From: Pollenia angustigena
Lineage: Eukaryota; Arthropoda; Insecta; Diptera; Polleniidae
Assembly: GCA_930367215.1 (NCBI GenBank)
Contig: OV884057.1
Coordinates: 201,923,621-201,987,620, forward strand
DNA length: 64,000 nt
Reading direction: 5' to 3'
The translations under genes and the position numbers were made by a program. Position 1 is the stretch's first letter, and each line of letters starts with the position of its first letter. A model generated the notes under the pieces. It saw only the letters and a list, made by a program, of their open reading frames with translations. It made no database searches and had not been told where the DNA came from. Positions 56,600 to 64,000 of this stretch are shown in pieces.

Positions 56600-56673
56600 T
56601 GAACTTAAGCCTAATTAAAAATTTGGATTAAAAACCATAAATAGTTCAATAAAATAACCACGATACTAATAAT
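56600..56673. repeat. Inverted terminal piece of the array
   Basis: TGAACTTAAGCCTAATTAAA and the next 53 bases are the reverse complement of the unit-junction sequence. The first 37 bases are thus the inverse of the array's left end at 51634, so the whole array is bounded by inverted repeats. The piece stops at the LTR element's target site AATA. Confidence 0.8.
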
Positions 56674-56674
56674 A

Positions 56675-56909
56675 TGTGGCAGCACCGAGTACGCACACTT
56701 TCAACAATAGAATTTCTGGCAACTCTGGTAGGAAAATTGACAGAAGAAAACAGGTTTTAACACCGCGAGTCATCTTTGCTACTTCTGCAGCTTTTTAGTA
56801 TTATATATTCAGCATTATAATATAATTAAATATAGTAATAAAATAATTGACATTAAACTCTAAATAAATAGTTACCGTGTTTTCATTACGAAATAGCACG
56901 GGATCTATA
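56675..56909 (+). repeat. 5' LTR of the CsRn1-type element
   Basis: 235 bp from TGTGGCAGC to GGGATCTATA. Identical by eye to 61168-61402. It contains the last 41 codons of pol as sequence, since the 3' copy does. Confidence 0.93.
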
Positions 56910-56910
56910 T

Positions 56911-56926
56911 TGGTGACCCCAAGTAG
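56911..56926 (+). promoter_or_regulatory. Primer-binding site, tRNA-Trp-like
   Basis: One base after the LTR, TGGTGACCCCAAGTAG begins with the ten bases TGGTGACCCC that CsRn1-clade elements pair with tRNA-Trp. The following bases differ from the usual GACGTG. Confidence 0.7.
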
Positions 56927-57062
56927 AACACAAGTACCGAAGCAAACAAGTTTTTCTTCACAACGCAAGCAGAACTAATTTTTCTTGGAAACAGCGCAGC
57001 TACATTCAATTTGAAATTTTAACGTTCATTTTTTGTTTTTTCGTGCATGCACAATATTGCTC

Positions 57063-58037
57063 ATGAACGAAAAACCTTACAATTTGAGGCAACGTTATAC
57101 TGTTTGTGGCAGAGAAGATTCAGCAGAAGTTTTTTTTGAAACTAAAAGTTACAACATGGCAGAGATAGAGAATATTTTGTCACAAATGGAGGTCTTACAA
57201 CGCGAAGTGAATACTCTCCGGGAATTTCGAGCAAATACAAACAGCGGGGGAAGATCGAATCTACAGCGTGTACATATACCGAAATTTAATAAGACAAACC
57301 CGCAGTTATGGTTTGCGCAAGTCGAAACATCGTTTACATTGTGTGATATTTCCTTAGATTCCGACAAATTTAATATTGTTTCTATTCATCTAGAGGACGA
57401 GATACTCTTGTCTATTGAGGACTTGTTAACTAGTCCTCCTACGGATGACAAATATGTCACACTGAAGGACCGACTTGTATCAAAATTTTCCGAATCTTCA
57501 GAATCAAAACTGCGACGTTTGCTGCAAGGTGGTAATACGGCTGGTATGAAACCTACGGAAATTTTATCACACATGAAGCGCCTAGCTCCTGGTAAAGGTA
57601 ACGAGGCAATTATTCGAACGTTATTCCTTGGCGAAATGCCCGAATTCATTCGCCCCGTATTAACTATATGGGAAGAAGAGGACCTAGACAAACTTGCTAA
57701 AATGGCTGATAAAATGCTTGAAGCCAAAAGCAGCAGTGTTGTAAGTTCAGTATCAACAAGCGGCACAGCCCATTCTATAGACGCAGTTTCACCCCTAATG
57801 ACATTGTCTGATATTTGTCAAACTATCAAGAACCTGACTGATAAAATTGATAAAATGCAATTACAACGAAATAGTAACCAAAGCCCTAATAGACAACGTT
57901 CCAGAACTAGAAGTCGCACACGAGCCACTGATACCACAACCGGTTGTCAGCTTTGTTGGTATCACAAAAGATTTGGCGATGCGGCTCAACATTGCCAGCC
58001 AACTTGTTCTCGTTTTAATACAACCCCGGAAAACTAG
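57063..58037 (+). CDS. gag: Gag of the CsRn1-type element
   Basis: Particle protein, 324 codons from the first in-frame ATG at 57063; the open frame itself extends upstream to a TTG at 57033. The N-terminal region is helical with a short coiled coil (residues 30-55: [18 protein letters not shown]). The capsid-like region starts near [19 protein letters not shown] and continues through ALL-helical blocks to about residue 235. Near the C-terminus, after an Arg/Ser-rich stretch, comes [17 protein letters not shown] with a further Cys (from 57945). This CHCC-type arrangement replaces the CCHC knuckle and is a clade mark of CsRn1 elements. The stop at 58035-58037 overlaps the pol frame. Confidence 0.9.
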   Translation: MNEKPYNLRQRYTVCGREDSAEVFFETKSYNMAEIENILSQMEVLQREVNTLREFRANTNSGGRSNLQRVHIPKFNKTNPQLWFAQVETSFTLCDISLDSDKFNIVSIHLEDEILLSIEDLLTSPPTDDKYVTLKDRLVSKFSESSESKLRRLLQGGNTAGMKPTEILSHMKRLAPGKGNEAIIRTLFLGEMPEFIRPVLTIWEEEDLDKLAKMADKMLEAKSSSVVSSVSTSGTAHSIDAVSPLMTLSDICQTIKNLTDKIDKMQLQRNSNQSPNRQRSRTRSRTRATDTTTGCQLCWYHKRFGDAAQHCQPTCSRFNTTPEN

Positions 58038-61000
58038 CGGGGCTGTCGTCACTCGAATCAGTTGACGGCAGCAGCAATAACAATCTTATTCAGGAAAATA
58101 GATTACACATCTACGACCGCACAACCAAGTTTCGTTTTTTAATTGATTCAGGATCAGTGGTGTCAGTGGTACCAACATCTTCAATCAAAACAACATTAAG
58201 CCCATCAACGGTGCAGCTTCTTGCTGCAAACGGCAGTGAGATTCGTACTTTTGGCAATTGTGTTTTTAAGCTCGACTTAGGTCTTCGTCGCGAATTAAGG
58301 TGGTTATTTGTTATTGCTGATGTGCAATCTCCTATACTTGGAGCGGATTTTTTAAGCTACCACAGTTTACTAATCGATCTCAAAAACAAATGTTTAATTG
58401 ACAACACAACTAAATTGACTAGCCCTGGTAAAATTCTTAAAACCAAAGAATTTGGCATTTCAACACTGTGTTCAACAACAAGCTCGTTTTCAACTTTATT
58501 GACCGAATTTGCTGATATTACGACGACGAATCTTACCCGTAAGCACACGGCTGAATCTGTCGTTCTTCATAATATCGAAACCACAGGTAAACCTGTGGCC
58601 GAAAGGCCGCGAAGGCTATCTGGTGACAAACTAGCTGCGGCAAAGGCCGAAATTGAATTTCTATTGGACCAGGGAATCTGCCGCCCATCTAAAAGCCCCT
58701 GGGCCAGCCCAGTACATATGGTCGCTAAAAAAGCTGGCGGCTGGCGCGCATGTGGAGACTATCGGAAGCTGAATTCACAAACAGTTCCTGACCGATACCC
58801 TATAGCCAATATCAACGATTTTGCCGAAAAATTGCATGGTAAGTGTATTTTTACGACTATTGACTTAGTAAGGGCTTACTACCAAATACCAATGGCCGAA
58901 GAGGATGTACAGAAAACAGCAATTTGTACCCCATTTGGTCTGGTAGAATTTATGTTTATGCCTTTTGGTTTAAGAAACGCCACACAAACGTTTCAAAGAT
59001 ATATGGATTCCGTTTTAAGGGGCCTGGATTATGTTTATTGTTACATAGATGACATAATCATCATGTCCGAATCTATCGATGAACACCAACAGCATCTGCG
59101 GGAAATTTTTAAACGTTTTCGATGTCATGGTTTGACCATTAACGTGAAGAAGTGTAATTTCGGCCAATCTGAAGTACAGTTTCTGGGCTACATCATCAAT
59201 GGTAGTGGTTGTAGGCCACCAACGGACCGTGTCACCGCCATTATGGACTATCCAAAGCCCCAAACCATTTGCGAGCTTCGTAGATTTCTTGGTATTATAA
59301 ACTATTACCGTAGATGTGTTCCACACGCAGCGCAATTACAGGCGCCATTGAATGATTTTTTAAAAAATTCAAAAAGAAACGATAAGAGAAAAGTACCCTG
59401 GACTCCTGGGACTGAAGAAGTTTTTTTGTCATGTAAACGTAGTCTGGGGAACATTACAATGTTAGCACATCCAGCACCAAACTCAAACCTAGCTCTTACA
59501 ACGGACGCTTCTGATATAGCTATTGGAGCTGTGCTCGAACAAGAATTTGATGGTGAATGGAGACCACTCGGTTTTTTTTCACGTAAGCTGTCAACCGCCG
59601 AGACAAATTACAGCACTTACGACCGCGAATTGCTTGCAATTTATGAGGCTGTGAGGTATTTTCGACATTTACTCGAAGCACGTCATTTCGTCATTAAAAC
59701 GGATCATAAACCGCTAATTTATTCATTCTCACAGAAACTTGAAAAGGCATCCCCAAGACAATTGAGGCACCTTGATTTTATTTCACAGTTCACGACTGAA
59801 ATAGTCTACTTAGCCGGTTCCGACAATACGGTTGCGGACGCCTTGTCTCGCCTGAACGCAATTTCTATGCCAACAACAGTTAATATGGTTGAACTACAAT
59901 CTGAGCAGGAAGTAGATGAAGAACTTAAAACATTAGTCGAGTCTGATAATGCGTTGAAGCTTCAAATCATTCATTTAGATTCAGCATCGTTATACTGCGA
60001 CACTTCAACTGGATATATTCGTCCGTATGTGCCAGATAAACTTCGTTTACAAATTTTCAACTCATTTCATAATCTGTCTCATCCTAGTGGTAAAGCTACC
60101 CTTCAGCAGATTCGAAACAACTTCGTATGGCCTGGAATAAAAAAACAGATAATTATCTGGTCCAGAAATTGTTTAGCTTGCCAAAGAGCAAAAATCACTA
60201 GACATAATCATTTGACTCCAAACAAAATCGACATCCCTGATGGTCGTTTTGAGCACGTCCATTTGGATATCGTCGTAATGCCGCTGGTGCAGGAATATAG
60301 ATACTGCCTTACTATGATTGATCGTTTTTCCCGTTGGCCCGAAGCAGTTCCGCTTAAGAACATTTCAGCACAGTCTGTCGCAACAGCATTTTGGACACAT
60401 TGGGTTTCCCGTTTCGGTTGTCCTATAACCATCACCACAGATCAAGGAACCCAATTCGAGTCAAGCTTATTTAAGGCATTGTTAAAACTAACTGGATGTA
60501 AGCGATCACGAACAACAGCTTATCACCCTCAAACCAACGGAATGGTAGAAAGATGGCATAGAACGTTCAAAGCCGCTCTAATGTGTCATCGTGACGTTTC
60601 CTGGGTCGACGTATTACCGACAGTTTTACTTGGTTTAAGAACTGTGTTTAAAGAAGATCTTAAATCATCGCCCTCTGAGTTACTATATGGTGGAGTTCTA
60701 CGACTTCCAAATGAGTATTTTACTATTTCCGAAAACACTGTCGAACCATCAGAATTTTTACAAAAACTTCGGAAGTACTTCAATCTTTTACGCCCCACAC
60801 CAGTCTCTCATCACAGCAAAAACAAAATGTTTGTTTTGAAAAATTTGGATGATTGCAGTCATGTTTTTTTGCGTACAGATGCGGTCCGACAACCTCTTGA
60901 AACACCCTACACTGGACCTTACGAAGTTATACAACGACTTTCAGACCGTGTGTTTACCATCCGTATTAAGGAAAAAGACGTCAACATCGCAGCAGATAGA

Positions 61001-61291
61001 TTGAAACCAGCCTTTATTTTAAATGAACCGCCAGAAATCCAGTCTAACCAAACTCAAACTAATGAAGAGCAGCCAGCATCAACTTCAAAATGCTCTACGC
61101 AAAACTCGACACCCAGAAGAATTTCGTTCCAATCAGACCCTGATTTCGTCACTGGGGAGGGAGTAGATGTGGCAGCACCGAGTACGCACACTTTCAACAA
61201 TAGAATTTCTGGCAACTCTGGTAGGAAAATTGACAGAAGAAAACAGGTTTTAACACCGCGAGTCATCTTTGCTACTTCTGCAGCTTTTTAG
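58019..61291 (+). CDS. pol: Pol of the CsRn1-type element: PR, RT, RNase H, IN
   Basis: The frame is open from 58019, overlaps gag by 19 bases in the -1 frame, and would be reached by a ribosomal shift. Protease: LIDSGSVVS with the catalytic Asp at 58145-58147. Numbering from 58157: reverse transcriptase with TTIDL (D236) and YIDD (296-299); RNase H acids D450, E491, D516, D561; integrase zinc ligands H638, H642, C672, C675 and triad D704, D762, E798; then a GPY-type module (TGPYEVIQR). No chromodomain seen. The last 41 codons lie inside the 3' LTR (from 61168), with TAG at 61289-61291. No frameshift or premature stop found. No classical slippery heptamer is evident in the 58019-58037 overlap. 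Confidence 0.93.
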   Translation, partial: YNPGKLAGLSSLESVDGSSNNNLIQENRLHIYDRTTKFRFLIDSGSVVSVVPTSSIKTTLSPSTVQLLAANGSEIRTFGNCVFKLDLGLRRELRWLFVIADVQSPILGADFLSYHSLLIDLKNKCLIDNTTKLTSPGKILKTKEFGISTLCSTTSSFSTLLTEFADITTTNLTRKHTAESVVLHNIETTGKPVAERPRRLSGDKLAAAKAEIEFLLDQGICRPSKSPWASPVHMVAKKAGGWRACGDYRKLNSQTVPDRYPIANINDFAEKLHGKCIFTTIDLVRAYYQIPMAEEDVQKTAICTPFGLVEFMFMPFGLRNATQTFQRYMDSVLRGLDYVYCYIDDIIIMSESIDEHQQHLREIFKRFRCHGLTINVKKCNFGQSEVQFLGYIINGSGCRPPTDRVTAIMDYPKPQTICELRRFLGIINYYRRCVPHAAQLQAPLNDFLKNSKRNDKRKVPWTPGTEEVFLSCKRSLGNITMLAHPAPNSNLALTTDASDIAIGAVLEQEFDGEWRPLGFFSRKLSTAETNYSTYDRELLAIYEAVRYFRHLLEARHFVIKTDHKPLIYSFSQKLEKASPRQLRHLDFISQFTTEIVYLAGSDNTVADALSRLNAISMPTTVNMVELQSEQEVDEELKTLVESDNALKLQIIHLDSASLYCDTSTGYIRPYVPDKLRLQIFNSFHNLSHPSGKATLQQIRNNFVWPGIKKQIIIWSRNCLACQRAKITRHNHLTPNKIDIPDGRFEHVHLDIVVMPLVQEYRYCLTMIDRFSRWPEAVPLKNISAQSVATAFWTHWVSRFGCPITITTDQGTQFESSLFKALLKLTGCKRSRTTAYHPQTNGMVERWHRTFKAALMCHRDVSWVDVLPTVLLGLRTVFKEDLKSSPSELLYGGVLRLPNEYFTISENTVEPSEFLQKLRKYFNLLRPTPVSHHSKNKMFVLKNLDDCSHVFLRTDAVRQPLETPYTGPYEVIQRLSDRVFTIRIKEKDVNIAADRLKPAFILNEPPEIQSNQTQTNEEQPASTSKCSTQNSTPRRISFQSDPDFVTGEGVDVAAPSTHTFNNRISGNSGRKIDRRKQVLTPRVIFATSAAF
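61154..61167 (+). promoter_or_regulatory. Polypurine tract of the CsRn1-type element
   Basis: GGGGAGGGAGTAGA directly before the 3' LTR, inside the pol frame. It primes plus-strand synthesis. Confidence 0.75.
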
Positions 61292-61402
61292 TATTATATA
61301 TTCAGCATTATAATATAATTAAATATAGTAATAAAATAATTGACATTAAACTCTAAATAAATAGTTACCGTGTTTTCATTACGAAATAGCACGGGATCTA
61401 TA
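61168..61402 (+). repeat. 3' LTR of the CsRn1-type element
   Basis: 235 bp, identical by eye to the 5' LTR. Its first 124 bases encode the pol C-terminus and stop. An AATAAA-like word (AATAAATAGTTACC) near 61357 may be the polyadenylation signal. Confidence 0.93.
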
Positions 61403-61406
61403 AATA

Positions 61407-62640
61407 TATATAAATTTTGCGCAAAACTTCCTTAAAAAACGAAAACATACAAAAAATGTTCTCAAACAGAAAATTTATTTATGATAATTGCGAATTTGTT
61501 CAGATAAATATAAAAAATAATAGTAAATTTGCACAAAAATTTCAAAAATTATCATTAAATTTACATTTTCATGTTTTAAAAATTTCAAGTTTGAAAAATA
61601 AATTTTTCTAAGAAAAAAAAGCCAAATTTAGTATTCTTAAACTAGAAAAATTTGGCAAAACTTTCTAAAAGTAGTAAATTTGCACAAAATGTTTTAAAAA
61701 TTATCACAAAATTATATAAATGTAAATTTTGTGATAATTTTTAAAACATTTTGTGCAAATTAAAAATTTCAAATTTGCACAAATTTTTCTAAACAAGGCA
61801 AAATTTCCTTAAAAAATACCAAATTTTGTATTCTTTAACTAAAAAAAATGTGGCAAAACTTTCTAAAAGTAGTAAATATGCAAAAACAATATTAAAATTA
61901 TCGTAAAATTTACATTTACACGTTTTAAAAATTTCCAATTTGCACAAATTTTTCGAAACATAGCAAAATTTCCTAGCAAAAAACAAATTTGGGATTTAAA
62001 AAACTAGCAAACTTTCTAAAAAAAAAATATACAAAATTTGCGCAAAACTTCTTAAAAAAAATTGTCTCAAATAGCAAATTTATTTATAAAAATTGCGAAA
62101 TTATGCAATTAAATATTAAATTTAAGGAAAAATTCTTAAAAAAAAATCTAAAAATAACTAATTTGGGTAAGACTTTGTAAAAATATAAATATGCGCAAAC
62201 TTTAGCAAAAGATTAGTAAATTTTTCAAAAGATTACTAAAAATATAAAATGAAGTTCCTAATTTCCTTTAAATATCAAATTGGCACAAAATTTTATACAA
62301 ATTGCGAGTTTGCACAAAATTTTCTTAAAATATGTATTGAAGAAATTTTGGGCGCAATTTTTTTATAAATAGGAACCTTGCCTGAAATTTCATAAAAATA
62401 GCAAATATGAATTAAAATATATAAAAAATTACAAGCTCGACTAAAATTTGCGCAGTTATCTACAAATATAAAATTTGCCTAAGATTTTCAAGAATATAAA
62501 ATTTGCACAAAATTTCCTTAATTTAGAAAATTTTCTTTAAATATCAAAAATTAATTAATTAATTAAATTAAAAAATTTGCTATAATGGCAAATTTGTGCA
62601 AAATTTACTGAAATTAAAAAAAAATCCCAACGCTTTTTCT
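61407..62640. repeat. Degenerate 32-bp satellite, segment 4
   Basis: The satellite resumes directly after the LTR element's target site, with AAATTTGCACAAAATTT-type units at 25-40 bp intervals. A small inverted stretch (AAATTTGCACAAAATGTTTT and its inverse) lies near 61680-61760. Fades out near 62640. Confidence 0.8.
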
Positions 62641-63330
62641 CAATTTACAACAATACCACCACTTTCATCAAGATGATAATGTACTTCATTAAAAAGTTTT
62701 TTAGTAAAATAGCAATTTTTTTAATATTGCCATAAATACTGGTCTCTTAAGTTATTATTAGAAAAATGTTTAACATTTATTTTTATGACTCAACATCATT
62801 AAACAGCAGCCGTAGTAGTAACTTTTCAGCAACAGCACAATAAAACACATCGTTTGCATTATGAAAATGAACGTATTTCACACACACACACAGACACACC
62901 AGGGAAACATATTTTAAGGGATTTATTTGCAATAAAAATCCTTTTTACACACTTCAAATACTTCTTAAGAAAATGACTGAAATAATTAAGACTTTTTGTG
63001 GTTTAAAGTAGTGGCACAGAGAGGAATATTAATGAAGAACCGATAATTGCAGTTGTCCTTAAGTGAATCAGTTAAAAGGATGTGGAATTTTAAAAATTAA
63101 TTTGTATTTCAGTCGATACTGAAGAATTCAATGTTATTTTTTCAATGTTGTGAAAACTCAACTAAATGCTTTACAATAGAAAAAAAATAATTTCGATTCG
63201 CTCAGTATCGACTAAAAGAAGTAGAAGTAAAATTTTTTTCGAATCGAAAAAGTATTCGATCACGACTGCTAGAATAAGCCCTTGGAAATTTTAATTTCAG
63301 ATTCTAAATACATTAAGTTTTGTACCATAT
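62641..63330. other. Unannotated AT-rich DNA
   Basis: No gene recognised. A (CA)n run of about 20 bp lies near 62880. Confidence 0.5.
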
Positions 63331-63750
63331 TACGTTACACGAAGGAACAACTGGTTTTTATTATTAAAACATTTTTTAAAGATGGCAAAAGTATTCAAGA
63401 TGTAATAAATAAACAATAAATCTTAGTTCAAAACCGGGTAGAAGCGGAGTGAATTGGCGACCAAGATCGTGCGAACACACCTTTATATTCTTTTAGGTTT
63501 CTTGAAATCGAAAGTGTCCAACAATAAACCCAAAGCAGTTCAAAAGCTTAAGAACAACATTATCGTGCAGATATTAATCTGCCATTGACAACAGAAGTTA
63601 TGAGTCCAATATAAAATTTACTGGAAAAATGATTTAGAGTTTTGGGAAAAGATTGGGAGCCTGCCGAACCAGTAGGATCACTTGACGGACATCATTTTTC
63701 ATTTTCAACCGGAACCTTTTTGTAATAAACTAAAATAAAAATATTTTTAA
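63331..63750 (+). pseudogene. Mariner-like transposase relic, N- and C-terminal pieces
   Basis: YTKEQLVFIIKTFFKDGKSI near 63337 is the start of a helix-turn-helix domain of the mariner/IS630 type, followed after about 27 residues by a stop near 63417. From about 63490 another frame reads LKSKVSNNKPKAVQKLKNNI, the region before the end of such proteins, with stops after it. The catalytic middle is missing. Short deletion relic; family beyond mariner-like not assigned. Confidence 0.65.
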
Positions 63751-64000
63751 TGTGCCAAAAAAAACTCTTTTTTTTTTTAATAAAATCCAAATGATTCTTC
63801 AGTTTTTGACAGCCTGAAAACATACAAATTATAGCCTATACCTTCTGGGGGAAATTGAGGAAAAGCTGGTACCCTTGAAAAAAAAAGTTAAAACTGGGGT
63901 ACTTTTGGTATTTTTTTCTCTTTTGGATAAGTTTGGTGTACAGATTGCTTATTGTGCGGTGACCGGAACATACAAATTTAGACACCCCTTGCTTGGCTTT
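63751..64000. other. Unannotated window end
   Basis: No gene recognised. Confidence 0.4.

Larger units (their letters stand above)
56675..61402 (+). mobile_element. CsRn1-type Ty3/gypsy LTR retrotransposon, intact
   Basis: 4,728 bp, flanked by the target duplication AATA (56671-56674 and 61403-61406). The 235-bp LTRs are identical by eye. It has a tRNA-Trp-like primer site, gag with the CHCC-type cysteine motif, pol in the -1 frame with all catalytic residues, and a polypurine tract. Together these fit the CsRn1/Kabuki clade. No env. No breaks seen, so this may be an active copy. Confidence 0.93.

Noticed and set aside
51634..56673. CRISPR array
   Set aside because: Units are 556 bp and contiguous without unique spacers, in a eukaryotic genome.
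58157..58159. GTG at 58157 as the pol start
   Set aside because: The same frame is open upstream to 58019 and contains the protease catalytic Asp, so the start there is artificial. The same applies to TTG 57033 for gag and GTG 36845 for the 412-like protease.
1..64000. A host protein-coding gene
   Set aside because: No frame outside transposable elements has a recognised domain, and no plausible exon series was found. Small exons of an unknown gene within introns cannot be excluded by eye.

Overview
The window is AT-rich eukaryotic DNA and almost certainly comes from a higher fly (Diptera, muscoid or calliphorid type). This is inferred from what the DNA carries: a 412/mdg1-type LTR retrotransposon, a CsRn1-type LTR retrotransposon, LINE pieces, mariner, hAT and Helitron remnants, and a dispersed repeat of the kind common in fly genomes, with conserved ends reading AGTCGGTCAAGCCCGACC and GTGGTGTGGGTATAAA. 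I found no host protein gene, no rRNA and no functional tRNA gene. The only long coding frames belong to transposable elements.

Layout. 0-10 kb: a 1-kb palindrome, a dispersed-repeat end with an internal triplication, a TGACATCA-rich repeat, a dead mariner and a small inverted-repeat element, separated by featureless AT-rich DNA. 10-16 kb: two hAT-type elements (one keeping a BED zinc-finger remnant), then a four-deep nest: a TTAA-flanked element contains a LINE copy, which contains a hAT-type element, which contains the 3' end of a Helitron. A deleted mariner with its own insertion follows. 16-31 kb: two copies of one TIR element in opposite orientation 13 kb apart, a TAGGGTATTCATT-type hAT element, several copies of a fold-back family, dispersed repeats and a LINE 3' relic. 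31-32.5 kb: a two-tier palindrome. 32.6-39.3 kb: a 6.7-kb 412-like LTR retrotransposon on the minus strand, with nearly identical LTRs but a broken pol. 39-44 kb: small TIR elements and a mariner split by a hAT-type element.

44.4-62.6 kb is one degenerate satellite of about 32 bp (core AAATTTGCACAAAATTTCC) used as a landing field. It has received a fold-back element, an apparently intact LINE (ORF1 and ORF2 joined at a canonical -1 slippery heptamer), a 5-kb array of nine 556-bp units that each hold a tRNA-like module, and a full 4.7-kb CsRn1-type LTR retrotransposon with LTRs identical by eye and intact gag and pol. The window ends with another mariner relic.

The strongest leads are the LINE frameshift junction, the tRNA-like tandem array bounded by inverted repeats, the intact CsRn1-type element whose pol ends inside its LTR, and a small membrane-protein-like ORF ahead of gag in the 412-like element. 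All calls are from reading the sequence by eye. No database search was possible, and family names rest on recognised motifs.
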